Source: Sphingopyxis sp. LK2115
GTDB taxonomy: Bacteria; Pseudomonadota; Alphaproteobacteria; Sphingomonadales; Sphingomonadaceae
Length of the DNA: 64,000 nucleotides
Direction: 5' to 3'
NCBI RefSeq assembly: GCF_014595975.1
Contig: NZ_JABWGQ010000060.1
Span: 62,001 to 126,000, forward strand
The notes beneath the pieces are model-generated. The model was not told where the DNA came from, searched no databases, and saw only the letters and a list, made by a program, of their open reading frames with translations. This document shows positions 8,894-18,187 of this stretch, piece by piece (position 1 is the stretch's first letter; each line of letters begins with the position of its first letter). Both the position numbers and the translations under genes were made by a program.

Positions 8894-9107
8894 CACGGCG
8901 GTGCGGCTGGTCGATGCGCGCGGGATGCGTTGTCCCTGGCCCGCGCTGCGGCTGGCGCGCGCGATGCGCGAGGTGGAGGCGGTGCTGCTGATCGCCGACG
9001 ACCCCAATGCAGGCCGCGAGATCGCGGCGCTCGCTGCCGGGCATGGCTGGGCGGTGACTGACGAGAGCGCCGATGCGGGCGAGGGGCGCTGGCGCGTTCG
9101 CCGTTGA
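8883..9107 (+). CDS. TusA/SirA-family sulfur-carrier-like protein
   Basis: A 74-residue protein with the family hallmark RLVDARGMRCPWPALRL, in which the CPxP Cys is the persulfide carrier in TusA. The rest shows the usual LLIADDPNAGREIAAL and GHGWAVTD segments. It overlaps the end of der by 11 bases and ends a few bases before the region leading to the Hpt gene. Whether it serves tRNA thiolation or another sulfur-transfer path cannot be told; no partner tus genes are in the window. Confidence 0.9.
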   Translation: MTNDTAVRLVDARGMRCPWPALRLARAMREVEAVLLIADDPNAGREIAALAAGHGWAVTDESADAGEGRWRVRR

Positions 9108-9223
9108 CCCAAAATGGGGCGGCTTCGGCCGACTGGCGCGCGGTTCGTAACCTCTTTTTTACCGACTTTGGGGCATGGATCGGCCGGGACCACGACCGAT
9201 CTGAACACCAAGGGACGAAAGCA

Positions 9224-9628
9224 TTGGACGAAATCCTGGTCGATTGGGACGAGTTTCGCGCGACGCGCACCCAATTGGGGGCGGCTTTTGTGCGTATTCT
9301 CGGCTATTTTCGCGAGGACGGCACCAAATCGGTCGCCGCGATCGAAGAGGCAATGCGCGCGCGCGATCCGCGCGGGCTGGTTATGCCCGCGCACACGCTG
9401 AAGAGCGAAGCGCGCCAGTTCGGCGGCGAAAAGCTTGGCGCGCTTGCCGAAGACATCGAAATGTTCGCGCGCCATTGCGTCGAAAGCCAGACGAGCCCCG
9501 AGGAATATCTGCCGCGCGTGGTCGCGCTGCGCCCGCTGTTCGAACAAACGCTCGCCGCGCTCGAACGCGAAGCCAATCCGCTGGTCCAGCGCCGCCCCGC
9601 CGCTTTCGGTCGCGCCGTCGGTTATTGA
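9224..9628 (+). CDS. Orphan histidine phosphotransfer (Hpt) domain protein
   Basis: A 134-residue single-domain protein with the phosphotransfer motif PAHTLKSEARQFGGEKLG, His near residue 57 being the likely phosphorylation site. Hpt domains relay phosphate between hybrid kinases and response regulators. A TTG start at 9224 is favoured because AGGGACGA lies just upstream; a frame from 9104 would add 40 residues without motif. It stands alone, with neither kinase nor receiver adjacent, and converges on the DUF418 gene. The only receiver protein in the window is PhyR, 17 kb away; any link is speculation. Confidence 0.87.
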   Translation: MDEILVDWDEFRATRTQLGAAFVRILGYFREDGTKSVAAIEEAMRARDPRGLVMPAHTLKSEARQFGGEKLGALAEDIEMFARHCVESQTSPEEYLPRVVALRPLFEQTLAALEREANPLVQRRPAAFGRAVGY

Positions 9629-9641
9629 CGGGCGCGCCGTC

Positions 9642-10892
9642 TCAGCCCGGAAAGCGCTTTCGCATCGGCTGCACCTGCCAGCGCGACAGGCTGCGCCACA
9701 GCCATTCGAGCGGGCCATATTGGTAGCGATCGAGCCAGGCTTTTGACCACAGCAGCATCGCCGCCCACATGCCGAGGCAGAAAAGATAGAGCGGCAGGCG
9801 GCCGATACTGCCAAACAGCCCAAACCCATAGCCGTAAAAGATCGTCGTCATCACGATCGAGGTGACGAGATAATTGGTGAAGGCCATGCGCCCCGCCGCA
9901 GCAAGCCGCACGCGCACGGCGTTGCTTGCCGCGGTCCTGATGAGCAGCATGATGAGCGCCGCCCAGCCGATCGTCATCAGCGTGTCGAAGGGCACCGACA
10001 GCGCCATCGTCGCGCCGAACACCGACACCGCGTCATAGCCGGTGCGCATCTGATAGAGGGCGAGTCCGGCGAGCGGCGGCACCGCGACCAGGAAGCAGGC
10101 GATCGCCCATTTGCGATAGCGCGCCGCTTCCCATTCGCCGGTCAGCATATGCGATTTGAACAGCGCCATGCCGATCAGCATCAGCCCGACCGTTTCCCAC
10201 AGGAACAGGCCGAGGAAGACAAGCGGGTCGCCCGCCATTTCGCCGGTGCGATGTGCGACGATGCTGGCATAGCTGCCGAGATAAAGCGCCTTCTGTTCAG
10301 CGTAGACGGGGGTGGACGGGCCCATGTCGGCGTTCATCTGTCGCAACGCCTCCTGCATGGCGGCCGCCGCATCGGGGGGCAGCGTGCCTGTCTGCGCCAT
10401 TGCCATCATCGCCCAGAGGATCGCGGGCAGGCCGATGCCGATCAGGAAAAAGGGGATCGCCCAGAGCAGCAGCGCGCGCACCGACAGGTTGCGGAACAGA
10501 AAGAGGATCAGCCCGCAGATGGCATAGAGGAACAGGATGTCGCCTAACCAGATAAGGTAGAAATGCGCCAGGCCGAAGATCGCGAGCCAGAACATGCGCG
10601 AATAATGCGCACCCGCAGCGCTGCGCCCCGCCGAGGCGGCGCCGTCGATCACCAGCAGCATGCTCGCCCCGAACAGCATCGAGAACAGGCCGCGCATCTT
10701 TGAATCGACGAAAACGAAGTTGAAGAACCAGGTTGCGACATCGCTGCCGGTCGGCGGTCCCCCGGCGGCGGGGTTGCCATAGGCCGGAAAGGGCAGCGCA
10801 AAGGCGACGATGTTCATCGCGAGGATGCCCATCACCGCGACGCCGCGAATCGCGTCGAGGCTTTCGTATCGCGTCGTCATTCCCCGGTTCAT
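9642..10892 (-). CDS. DUF418 multi-pass membrane protein
   Basis: A 416-residue membrane protein with about ten hydrophobic segments. The opening RYESLDAIRGVAVMGILAMN is the DUF418 / acyltransferase-3-like N terminus, and the late GRMAFTNYLVTSIVMTTIFY with GPLEWLWRSL is the DUF418 C-terminal signature. Members are uncharacterised inner-membrane proteins. The start at 10892 has AGAGG upstream; the frame stays open to 11492, but that part only shadows the nitroreductase. It lies 32 bases downstream of the nitroreductase gene on the same strand, so the two may share a transcript. Confidence 0.9.
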   Translation of the reverse strand: MNRGMTTRYESLDAIRGVAVMGILAMNIVAFALPFPAYGNPAAGGPPTGSDVATWFFNFVFVDSKMRGLFSMLFGASMLLVIDGAASAGRSAAGAHYSRMFWLAIFGLAHFYLIWLGDILFLYAICGLILFLFRNLSVRALLLWAIPFFLIGIGLPAILWAMMAMAQTGTLPPDAAAAMQEALRQMNADMGPSTPVYAEQKALYLGSYASIVAHRTGEMAGDPLVFLGLFLWETVGLMLIGMALFKSHMLTGEWEAARYRKWAIACFLVAVPPLAGLALYQMRTGYDAVSVFGATMALSVPFDTLMTIGWAALIMLLIRTAASNAVRVRLAAAGRMAFTNYLVTSIVMTTIFYGYGFGLFGSIGRLPLYLFCLGMWAAMLLWSKAWLDRYQYGPLEWLWRSLSRWQVQPMRKRFPG

Positions 10893-10924
10893 CGCCTCTT
10901 TCGCCCTCCGGCTTCTGCGCAGCG

Positions 10925-11599
10925 TCAGAGCCAGCTGCTGATCTGTTCCAGCGGTTTTTTGCGCATCGCGTGAACGGGCACCGTCGCGTCGGCCGCCGGA
11001 TGGCCCGCGACGATCAGCATCAGCGGCTTTTCGTCGGCCGGACGGCCGCAGATGTCGCGCAGAAATCCCATCGGCGACGGTGTGTGCGTCAAGGTCGCAA
11101 GCCCGGCGCCGTGGAGCGCGGTGAGCAGCAGGCCGCACGCGATGCCGACGCTTTCGGTGACGTAGTAATTCTGCCGCGCCTCGCCCGGATCGATCCCGCC
11201 GCGCCGCTGTCCGAACACGACGATCAGCCACGGCGCGATGTCGAGGAAGGCCTTGTCCTCGTCGGTGCCGAGCGGGGCGAGCGCATCGAGCCATTCCCGC
11301 CCGGCGCGGCTCGCGTAGAATTGGCGCTCCTCGGCCTCGGCGGCGAGGCGGATGCGGTGCTTGATGTCGGGCGAGGAAACCGCCGCGAAATGCCATGGCT
11401 GGTGGTTGGCGCCGCTGGGCGCGGTGCCTGCGGCGGCGATCGCGGCTTCGATCACCTCGCGCGGCACCGGCGCGTCGCTGAACATCCGGCACGTCCGCCG
11501 CGTGGCGACATGGTCGCGAAATGCCTCCGCCGCGGCGATCCGCGCGGCGTCGGTCATCGCGGGCGGCACGCTATAGGGGACCGTCGGATGCGCTTTCAT
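10925..11599 (-). CDS. Nitroreductase-family FMN oxidoreductase
   Basis: A 224-residue flavin reductase. RRTCRMFSDAPVPREVIEAA and TAPSGANHQPWHFAAV form the phosphate-binding N-terminal part of the FMN site, and YYVTESVGIACGLLLTALH the helix lining the dimer interface. The GANHQPW form is common in the subgroup that includes iodotyrosine-dehalogenase-like reductases, but substrate cannot be inferred. The start at 11599 precedes a likely internal alternative at residue 15 (MTDAARIAAA). It is followed by the DUF418 gene and is divergent from the TIR-like membrane protein gene. Confidence 0.9.
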   Translation of the reverse strand: MKAHPTVPYSVPPAMTDAARIAAAEAFRDHVATRRTCRMFSDAPVPREVIEAAIAAAGTAPSGANHQPWHFAAVSSPDIKHRIRLAAEAEERQFYASRAGREWLDALAPLGTDEDKAFLDIAPWLIVVFGQRRGGIDPGEARQNYYVTESVGIACGLLLTALHGAGLATLTHTPSPMGFLRDICGRPADEKPLMLIVAGHPAADATVPVHAMRKKPLEQISSWL

Positions 11600-11809
11600 G
11601 GCGCCGGTCTATCGGCGATCGGACGATCGCGCCAGCGCTGTTTGCGCGCCATCGGCCCGCGGCGACCGAGCCGCGTTGTGGGCGGGGTCCCCGATCGGGA
11701 AGGCACGGCGCCGCCGCCGGGGCGCTCGACCTCGCCTTGCCGGTGTTGCCGCGGCGATCGGCATGATAAGATCGCCCCAGCATCCGGCGGTCAGCGAAGG
11801 GGGACGGGA

Positions 11810-13246
11810 TTGGCGATCAGGGTCACGCTCGATATGGCGCCGCCGCCGCAACCATCGCTGCCGATCGCGATCGTCGGGCGCGTCGTGACGGGGGCCTTTC
11901 TGGGCCTTGTCTCCCTCTTCGCGCTGGCTTGTTTGATCGTCATTCCCTGGTGGCTGATCGGCCTTGCGATCCCGGCCCTTGACTATGATGCCGCGCTGGC
12001 GCGCTGGGGGCACGACCGCGACAGCAGCTTCGCCGCTTTGCCCTGGGCCTGGGCGGCTGCGGCGGGGGTCGTGATCGGCCTTTACCATCTGTCGGTCCAG
12101 CGCCGCTGGCGCGCATCGCACAGCCAGCGCACGATGCGCGACATGACGCGCGCGGTCGACAAGGCCGCCGGCAGGAACAGTCGGCGTGTGCGGCGGAGCC
12201 GCTGGCTGTTCGCTGCGGCGCTGCTCTGGATTCCGGCGATCATCCTGTCGAAACCGGTCTGGGGCGCGTGGCTTGGCATGGGTGGCGACGGACGACTGCC
12301 CGATCCATGGATCGGCATCATGGTCGCGATCACCTGTCTCGGCCCCGTCCCGCTCGCGGCGCTCGCCATTTTTGCCGACGCGCGCGCGACGCCGGCGCGG
12401 CGGCAGGCCGTATCGGCGGTCGCCCGCGTGGCCATGGCCTATGGACCCTTTCTGTTGTTCGCGGCGCTGCTGGCCGCGGCGATCGCCTGGGGTGCCGCGG
12501 TCGGCGCAGGCGAAGCGGCGGGGCGGTCGTCGTGGCAGGCGGACTATGGCCCGCCGCTGGTGCTGGGCGGAATTGTCCTGCTCTATTGGCTTTCCTTCCG
12601 CACCAGCAGCGCGCTCGAAAGCCGCTATGCGCCGCGGCTCGCGGCCTGGGCGCTGCCGCGCGTCGACGAGGAAAGGCGTGGCGACCGGCGGGCGCCCGTG
12701 GTCTATCTCCGCTCCTTCGGCGACGATTTCGCCCTGGTGGTGGCAAGCGAGGAGGGCGAAGCCCGGCGCGTCACGCGCCTCGAAACACTGCTCGCCGACA
12801 ATGCGCGCCGATTCGGACCCGTGATCGCGATCGGCGAGCCAGGCTATCTGCCGGTCGAGGGCGCGGCGCGCGCCTATTTCGCCGATGACGCCTGGCAGGA
12901 TGCCGTGCGCTGCTGGATCGACGAGGCCGGATTCGTCCTTGTCGTCGCAGGCTATACGAGCGGTGTCAGCTGGGAGCTTGAAACCGTGATCGCACGCGGC
13001 CATGCCGCGAAGCTGATCGTCGTCTTTCCGCCCGATCCCGATCATTTTGCGGCGCGATGGGCATGGCTGCGTGAACGCGCCCATGCCAGTCGCATTGCGC
13101 GGCTGCCCGTCAGACCCGTCGCGGGGACGATGCTCGCCTGTCTCGACCGTTATGGCGAAATCCTGCTTCTGACCGCCGCCGAACCCGACGTGCGGCGATA
13201 CCGCAGCGCGCTTGTGATCGCATTGGCGGAGATATTCGCGGTCTGA
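11810..13246 (+). CDS. Six-helix membrane protein with C-terminal TIR-like domain, function unknown
   Basis: A 478-residue protein. The N-terminal half has about six hydrophobic segments with a basic loop (RRWRASHSQRTMRDMTRAVD) after the second. From about residue 288 a soluble domain follows: RAPVVYLRSFGDDFALVVAS, then GPVIAIGEPGYLPVEGAARA, WQDAVRCWIDEAGFVLVVAG and SGVSWELETVIARGHAAKLI. The VYLRSF-DD opening, the alternating beta/alpha pattern and the WELE motif resemble the TIR/SEFIR-type fold seen in a widespread uncharacterised bacterial family. A TTG start at 11810 fits a GGGGGA ribosome site; an ATG at 11834 is the alternative. It is divergent from the nitroreductase. Function unknown; a signalling or NAD-related role is speculative. 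Confidence 0.82.
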   Translation: MAIRVTLDMAPPPQPSLPIAIVGRVVTGAFLGLVSLFALACLIVIPWWLIGLAIPALDYDAALARWGHDRDSSFAALPWAWAAAAGVVIGLYHLSVQRRWRASHSQRTMRDMTRAVDKAAGRNSRRVRRSRWLFAAALLWIPAIILSKPVWGAWLGMGGDGRLPDPWIGIMVAITCLGPVPLAALAIFADARATPARRQAVSAVARVAMAYGPFLLFAALLAAAIAWGAAVGAGEAAGRSSWQADYGPPLVLGGIVLLYWLSFRTSSALESRYAPRLAAWALPRVDEERRGDRRAPVVYLRSFGDDFALVVASEEGEARRVTRLETLLADNARRFGPVIAIGEPGYLPVEGAARAYFADDAWQDAVRCWIDEAGFVLVVAGYTSGVSWELETVIARGHAAKLIVVFPPDPDHFAARWAWLRERAHASRIARLPVRPVAGTMLACLDRYGEILLLTAAEPDVRRYRSALVIALAEIFAV

Positions 13247-13258
13247 TTTGCCGTCATA

Positions 13259-13286
13259 TTGACATTTATGTCAGTAATGCTATCTG
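13259..13286 (+). promoter_or_regulatory. Promoter of coq4 with embedded palindrome TGACAT-TT-ATGTCA
   Basis: There is a TTGACA -35 (13259-13264), a 16-base spacer and a TATCTG -10 (13281-13286). The 14-base perfect palindrome at 13260-13273 overlaps the -35 and spacer, the position expected for a repressor operator. The spacing to the ATG at 13319 leaves a short leader. The regulator is not identified. Confidence 0.55.
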
Positions 13287-13318
13287 GGCGGCGCAAGGAT
13301 TCGCTACAGAGGTTCGCC

Positions 13319-14137
13319 ATGCCCAGCTTCCCGCTCTCCCATCCCGACCGCGTCGACGGCGGTTTTCGCCCGCTCAGGGCGTGGCGCCATTTCCGCCGGC
13401 TCATCGCCGACAAGGAAGACACCGAACAGGTGTTCCACATCATCGAATCGCTGCGTGACAAGCGCTTCGGCAAGGCGGCGGAGGCCTTTTTCGCCACCGC
13501 AGAGGGGCGCAAGCAGCTTGCCGAGCGACCCTATCTGCCCGCGATGCTCGACGACCATGACACGCTGCGCAAGCTGCCCGAAGGCAGCGTCGGGCGCGCC
13601 TATGTCGACTTCATGGAGCGCGAGGGGCTGACCGCGCAGGGGCTGGTCGACGAGTTCGACAAGTTTCGCCGCGGCCAGCCGCGCTATGACGATATGCTGG
13701 AGCTATACGGCAACCGGCTGCGCGACACGCACGACCTGTTTCACATTCTCACCGGTTACGGTCGCGACGCGCTCGGCGAACAATGCGTGCTCGCCTTTTC
13801 CTACAGCCAGACCCCGAGCTGGGGGACGCTGTTCATCGCCTGGGCCGGCGCGCGCGAAATCCGCAAGGGGTTCGGCAACCGCTATCCCATCTATGGCGCG
13901 GTGCGTGAGGGCCAGCGTATCGGCCGCGCCGCGCAGCAAATTGCGCACCAGAATATCGAGGCGCTGCTCGCCGAACCGCTCGACGCCGCGCGGCAGCGGC
14001 TGCGGATCGCGGAGCCCAGGCTTTACAAACAGGTCCACGCGATGATGCGCGCCGACGGCATCGACCCCTATGACCTGCTGGGGAAAAAGGCCGCCGAAGC
14101 GGCGTCGGCGCCCGCGCCGCTCGCGCAGGCGGCCTGA
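13319..14137 (+). CDS. Coq4-family ubiquinone biosynthesis protein
   Basis: A 272-residue Coq4-like protein. The family metal-binding motif H-D-x-x-H-x11-E is exact: H138, D139, H142 and E154 within THDLFHILTGYGRDALGE. Eukaryotic Coq4 acts in ubiquinone head-group processing; bacterial members occur widely in sphingomonads. The ATG at 13319 is preceded by AGAGG seven bases away and by a good promoter with an embedded palindrome. The C terminus has an Ala/Pro tail. It converges on the DUF72 gene with only four bases between stops. No other ubiquinone gene is adjacent. Confidence 0.9.
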   Translation: MPSFPLSHPDRVDGGFRPLRAWRHFRRLIADKEDTEQVFHIIESLRDKRFGKAAEAFFATAEGRKQLAERPYLPAMLDDHDTLRKLPEGSVGRAYVDFMEREGLTAQGLVDEFDKFRRGQPRYDDMLELYGNRLRDTHDLFHILTGYGRDALGEQCVLAFSYSQTPSWGTLFIAWAGAREIRKGFGNRYPIYGAVREGQRIGRAAQQIAHQNIEALLAEPLDAARQRLRIAEPRLYKQVHAMMRADGIDPYDLLGKKAAEAASAPAPLAQAA

Positions 14138-14141
14138 CCGG

Positions 14142-14888
14142 TCAGTTACCGGCGCCCAGCCGCGCGATCATCGCCTGCGCCGCGGCGGGATTGCGGACCT
14201 TGGCGCCTGCGATGAAGAAGAGGAAGACGTCGCGGCCGCCCGCGGCCCAGTCGCGCGCGCGCTGTGTCCAATGGTCGAGCGCCGCCGCATCATAGCCGGT
14301 TTCGACCTCCTCGCGGCTGCGCTGGAGCCGCGCGTAGGTGAAATCGGCGGTCTGCTCGTCGATGCACGGAAACTCGTCGCTGTCGGCGTAAACGACCGCC
14401 ATGTTGCGTGTCCGCAGAAGGTCGAGGAAAGCGGGATCGCGGAAGCTTTCGTGCCGCACCTCGATCGCGTGGCGTAAGCGAAGGCCGTCCCGGCTGTCGG
14501 GCAGCAGGTCGAGGAAGCCCGCAAAATCGTCGCGGTCGAACGTCTTGGTCGCCATGAACTGCCAGTGGATCGGGCCGAGCCGGTCGCCGAGGCGCGTGAT
14601 GCCCTGGGCGAGAAATCGTTCGATCGAGGCGGCGCCGTCGCTGAGCCGCTTGCGGTTGGTACAAAAACGTGACGCCTTGACGCTGAACCTGAAGCCATCG
14701 GGAACCGACGCTGCCCAATTGGCGAAGCTTTCGGGTTTCTGGCTGCCATAATAGGTGCCGTTGATCTCGATGCCGGTCAGATGCCGGCCGGCATATTCAA
14801 GCTCGCGTTTCTGCGGATGTCCGGGCGGGTAGAAGGTGCCGCGCCACGGTTCATAGGTCCAGCCACCGACGCCGACGTGGATGGTCAT
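14142..14888 (-). CDS. DUF72 protein (YecE-like)
   Basis: A 248-residue TIM-barrel-like protein of the DUF72/YecE family: HVGVGGWTYEPWRGTFYPPG, the EINGTYYGSQKPESFANWA segment, FRFSVKASRFCTNRKRL and HAIEVRHESFRD are its standard blocks. The biochemical role of the family is not established; E169-R-H is a conserved barrel-mouth patch. Length is normal. It is convergent with coq4 and lies upstream of a palindromic repeat that separates it from purL. Confidence 0.92.
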   Translation of the reverse strand: MTIHVGVGGWTYEPWRGTFYPPGHPQKRELEYAGRHLTGIEINGTYYGSQKPESFANWAASVPDGFRFSVKASRFCTNRKRLSDGAASIERFLAQGITRLGDRLGPIHWQFMATKTFDRDDFAGFLDLLPDSRDGLRLRHAIEVRHESFRDPAFLDLLRTRNMAVVYADSDEFPCIDEQTADFTYARLQRSREEVETGYDAAALDHWTQRARDWAAGGRDVFLFFIAGAKVRNPAAAQAMIARLGAGN

Positions 14889-14924
14889 TGGCTTATTCCC
14901 CCTGGCAATCCCGACTCCGCGCGT

Positions 14925-14996
14925 GCCGAGCTTGTCGAAGCACCGCTCGTTCTTCGCAATGGCTAAAGACAGAACGGCCCTTGGACAAGCTCAGGG
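14925..14996. repeat. Intergenic palindromic (REP-like) element
   Basis: Imperfect inverted arms GAGCTTGTCGAAG (14928-14940) and CTTGGACAAGCTC (14980-14992) flank about 39 bases and differ at one position. The AGCTTGTCGAAG/CTTCGACAAGCT type is recalled as frequent in sphingomonad intergenic regions. It fills the 155-base gap between the DUF72 and purL genes. Confidence 0.6.
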
Positions 14997-15043
14997 CGAA
15001 TGGTTTATGACGGATTGGCCAGCGTTTCGGGCCCCCGCGACGC

Positions 15044-17287
15044 TCACGCCAACGCCGCGTCGGCGCCCATCAGCTTCGGGAAAAAGCCTTCGTGCGCCGC
15101 GCGCATTTCGGCAAGCGTTACCTGGTGGTCGCTGTCGGGCAATTCAAAGACGATGCGATCCTTGATCGTGCGGCCCAGCGGGTCGACCGGCACGTCGGCA
15201 CGGTTCGCGGCATCGAGGAAATCGGCAAGGCAGGTGTCGCACACGGTGACGAGATACAGGCCCTGATCCTCGCCGAAAAAGCTTTCGGCGATGCCGAAGG
15301 GCTGTTCTTCGCTGACCAGCACGCCGATGTTCGATGCGAGCGCCATTTCGGCGAGCGCGACGGCGACGCCGCCATCGGAGACGTCGTGGCAGGCGGTGAT
15401 CCAGCCTTGGTTGATGCTCTTGCGGATGAAATCGCCTGTGCGCTTTTCGGCGCGCAGATCGACAGGCGGCGGCGGGCCTTCCTCGCGGCCGTGGATTTCG
15501 CGCAGCCAGATCGACTGGCCAAGATGGCCCATGCGTTCGCCGACCGCGAGGACGATGTCGCCCGTGCGCCTGAAACCGATGCCGACCGCCCTGGTCAGAT
15601 CGTCGATCACGCCAACGCCGCCAATCGCGGGGGTTGGCAGGATCGCGCTGCCGCCGCCGGTCGCCTTGCTTTCATTATAGAGGCTGACATTGCCTGACAC
15701 GATCGGATAGTCGAGCGCGCGGCACGCCTCTGCCATGCCCTCCAGACAGCCGACGATCTGTCCCATTATTTCGGGGCGCTGCGGATTGGCGAAATTGAGG
15801 CAGTTTGTGATCGCGAGCGGCGTCGCGCCGACCGCGGTGATGTTGCGCCAGGTTTCCGCGACCGCCTGGCGACCGCCCTCGACCGGGTCGGCATGGCAAT
15901 AGCGCGGGGTGCAGTCGGTCGACATGGCGAGCGCGCGGTTCGTCCCGTGGATGCGGACGAGCGCGGCGTCGCCGCCGGTCTGCACCGTGTCGGCGCCGAC
16001 CTGGCTGTCATATTGTTCCCAGATCCAGCGGCGGCTGGCGATGTCGGGGGAACCCATCAAGGTCTTGAGGTCGGCGGCGACGTCCTTCGTTTCGGGCACA
16101 TCGGTCAACGGCGCCCGCTTCGGGGTCGGGACGTGCGGCCGGTCATAAAGCGGTGCGTCGTCGGCGAGCGGGGCGAGCGGAATGTCGCAGACGATCTCCC
16201 CCCCGTGTTCGAGCACCATGCGCCCGGTATCGGTGACGGTGCCGATGACCGCGAAGTCGAGCTCCCATTTTTTGAAGATCGCCTTCGCAAACTCTTCCTT
16301 GCCGGGCTTCAGGACCATGAGCATGCGTTCCTGGCTTTCCGACAGCATCATCTCATAGGCGGTCATGCCGGTTTCGCGCTGCGGCACGTCGTCCATCCTG
16401 AGGTGGATGCCGACACCGCCCTTCGACGCCATCTCGACCGACGAGCTGGTCAGCCCCGCGGCGCCCATGTCCTGGATCGCGACGATCGCGTCCGACGCCA
16501 TCAGTTCGAGGCACGCTTCGATCAGCAGCTTTTCGGTAAAGGGGTCGCCGACCTGCACCGTCGGGCGCTTTTCTTCGGCATCTTCGCCGAAGTCGGCCGA
16601 CGCCATCGTCGCGCCGTGGATGCCGTCGCGCCCGGTTTTCGAACCGACATAGACGATCGGATTGCCGACGCCGGATGCGGCCGAATAGAAGATCCTGTCC
16701 TGTTCGGCGACGCCGACGGTCATCGCGTTGACGAGGATATTGCCGTCATAGGCCTTGTGGAAATTGACTTCGCCGCCGACCGTCGGCACGCCGACGCAAT
16801 TGCCATAGCCCCCGATGCCGTGGACGACGCCGGCGATCAGGTGGCGCATCTTCGGATGGTCGGGACGGCCAAAGCGCAGCGCGTTGAGATTGGCAACCGG
16901 TCGCGCGCCCATGGTGAAAACGTCGCGCAGGATGCCGCCGACGCCCGTGGCCGCGCCCTGATAGGGCTCGATGTAGCTTGGGTGGTTGTGGCTCTCCATC
17001 TTGAAGATGGCGGCGAGCTTCTTGCCGTCCGGCCCTTCGCCGATGTCGATGACCCCCGCATTTTCGCCGGGGCCGCAGATCACCCACGGCGCCTCGGTCG
17101 GCAGTTTCTTGAGGTGAATGCGCGAGCTTTTGTAGCTGCAATGCTCGGACCACATGACCGAGAAGATGCCGAGTTCGACGAGATTCGGTTCGCGCCCGAT
17201 CGCGGCGACGATGCGCTCATATTCTTGTGGCGAAAGCCCGTGCTCGGCGACGATTTCGGGGGTGATGGCGGGCGCTGGCTGAGTCAT
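15044..17287 (-). CDS. purL: Phosphoribosylformylglycinamidine synthase subunit PurL
   Basis: A 747-residue small-type PurL, the ATP-dependent synthetase subunit that converts FGAR to FGAM in purine synthesis with PurS and Pur[19 protein letters not shown] holds the catalytic His, [13 protein letters not shown] and [20 protein letters not shown] the nucleotide and Mg sites, and [20 protein letters not shown] and [16 protein letters not shown] the two repeated AIRS-like halves. Full length. PurS and PurQ genes are not in the window. Followed downstream by the repeat at 14925-14996. Confidence 0.97.
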   Translation of the reverse strand: MTQPAPAITPEIVAEHGLSPQEYERIVAAIGREPNLVELGIFSVMWSEHCSYKSSRIHLKKLPTEAPWVICGPGENAGVIDIGEGPDGKKLAAIFKMESHNHPSYIEPYQGAATGVGGILRDVFTMGARPVANLNALRFGRPDHPKMRHLIAGVVHGIGGYGNCVGVPTVGGEVNFHKAYDGNILVNAMTVGVAEQDRIFYSAASGVGNPIVYVGSKTGRDGIHGATMASADFGEDAEEKRPTVQVGDPFTEKLLIEACLELMASDAIVAIQDMGAAGLTSSSVEMASKGGVGIHLRMDDVPQRETGMTAYEMMLSESQERMLMVLKPGKEEFAKAIFKKWELDFAVIGTVTDTGRMVLEHGGEIVCDIPLAPLADDAPLYDRPHVPTPKRAPLTDVPETKDVAADLKTLMGSPDIASRRWIWEQYDSQVGADTVQTGGDAALVRIHGTNRALAMSTDCTPRYCHADPVEGGRQAVAETWRNITAVGATPLAITNCLNFANPQRPEIMGQIVGCLEGMAEACRALDYPIVSGNVSLYNESKATGGGSAILPTPAIGGVGVIDDLTRAVGIGFRRTGDIVLAVGERMGHLGQSIWLREIHGREEGPPPPVDLRAEKRTGDFIRKSINQGWITACHDVSDGGVAVALAEMALASNIGVLVSEEQPFGIAESFFGEDQGLYLVTVCDTCLADFLDAANRADVPVDPLGRTIKDRIVFELPDSDHQVTLAEMRAAHEGFFPKLMGADAALA

Positions 17288-17373
17288 GGCGCGCCTTTAG
17301 CGGCACGCGCGCGAAACGAACAGACCCCATATCGCCTTTTTGGGCGACCGGGGCCTGCCGTGGCAGAGCGATG

Positions 17374-17670
17374 TCAGCGCGAAGCGAGCCGGGTCCTGTC
17401 GGTCGCCAGCGGCTCGACCTCGCGGAGCGGGAAGCTCACCTGCTGCGACCCCACGGTGCCGCGAACGCGATGCGCGCCGACGCGCAGCACGAACGGCTTG
17501 CCGGTGCGTTCCTCGATGCCTTTGATCACGCGCGTGCCGCCGACCTGGGTGACGGTGTAGCTGTAGGTGGCGCCATCATGCTGGAAACGCTTGACCGCTT
17601 CGTCCTTGGCCAGCGCCGCGGTGGGCGCCAGCGCGAGCAGGCCGAGGGCGGGGAGGATGATGGTTTTCAT
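17374..17670 (-). CDS. Small secreted protein, function unknown
   Basis: A 98-residue protein with a clear signal peptide ([20 protein letters not shown], cleavage likely after ALA near residue 22). The mature part of about 76 residues is predicted beta-rich ([20 protein letters not shown], then [18 protein letters not shown]) with no recognised domain. The start at 17670 is backed by AAGGA eight bases upstream. It lies between purL and xseB and is divergent from xseB. A run of nine C at about 17799-17807 lies in the 247-base spacer between the two. Confidence 0.8.
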   Translation of the reverse strand: MKTIILPALGLLALAPTAALAKDEAVKRFQHDGATYSYTVTQVGGTRVIKGIEERTGKPFVLRVGAHRVRGTVGSQQVSFPLREVEPLATDRTRLASR

Positions 17671-17917
17671 GGTGCAAGTCCTTGTTGATGGAACAAAACT
17701 TGCCTTCGAGCCCCTCTCATATTGTGCGGTGCAGCATGACTCGCGCGGTGCGCCGATGCAATTGCAAAAAGCGGAATCGCGATTGCGCGACGGCAGCTCC
17801 CCCCCCCAAGCGGATGCGGCTGCAACAGGATCGGGGGCGACTGGACCCACGGCGATCATCGGGGGCAGCGACTCGCCGCCCTTGACCGAGAGGGGGCGAA
17901 GAGGCCAAAGCTGTGGC

Positions 17918-18181
17918 ATGACGGACACCACCGAAACCGCTGCCCTTTCCGATATTGCCGCGCTGTCGTTCGAAGCCGCGATGGGCGAGCTTGAAACGAT
18001 CGTCCGGCGGCTCGAAAGCGGCGACGTCAGCCTGGAGGAATCGGTCAGCCTCTATGAGCGCGGCCACGCGCTGCGCAGCCATTGCGAGGCGCGGCTTGCC
18101 GCGGCGCAGGCACGGATCGAGCAGGTCAGCCTGGCCGCCGATGGTCGGCCGGCGGGAACCACGCCTTTCGGCGAGGGCTGA
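17918..18181 (+). CDS. xseB: Exodeoxyribonuclease VII small subunit
   Basis: An 87-residue Xse[21 protein letters not shown] followed by [20 protein letters not shown] is the family's two-helix hairpin that packs on XseA for single-strand DNA degradation. The start at 17918 follows a GAGGGGGCGAAGAGG-rich stretch. Six bases separate its stop from ispA, the common xseB-ispA arrangement. The large subunit gene is not in the window. Confidence 0.95.
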   Translation: MTDTTETAALSDIAALSFEAAMGELETIVRRLESGDVSLEESVSLYERGHALRSHCEARLAAAQARIEQVSLAADGRPAGTTPFGEG

Positions 18182-18187
18182 GCGGTC

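Noticed and set aside
7451..9829. A 792-codon minus-strand frame over der and the Hpt gene
   Set aside because: It is antisense to der, tusA-like and Hpt genes with good ribosome sites and known motifs.
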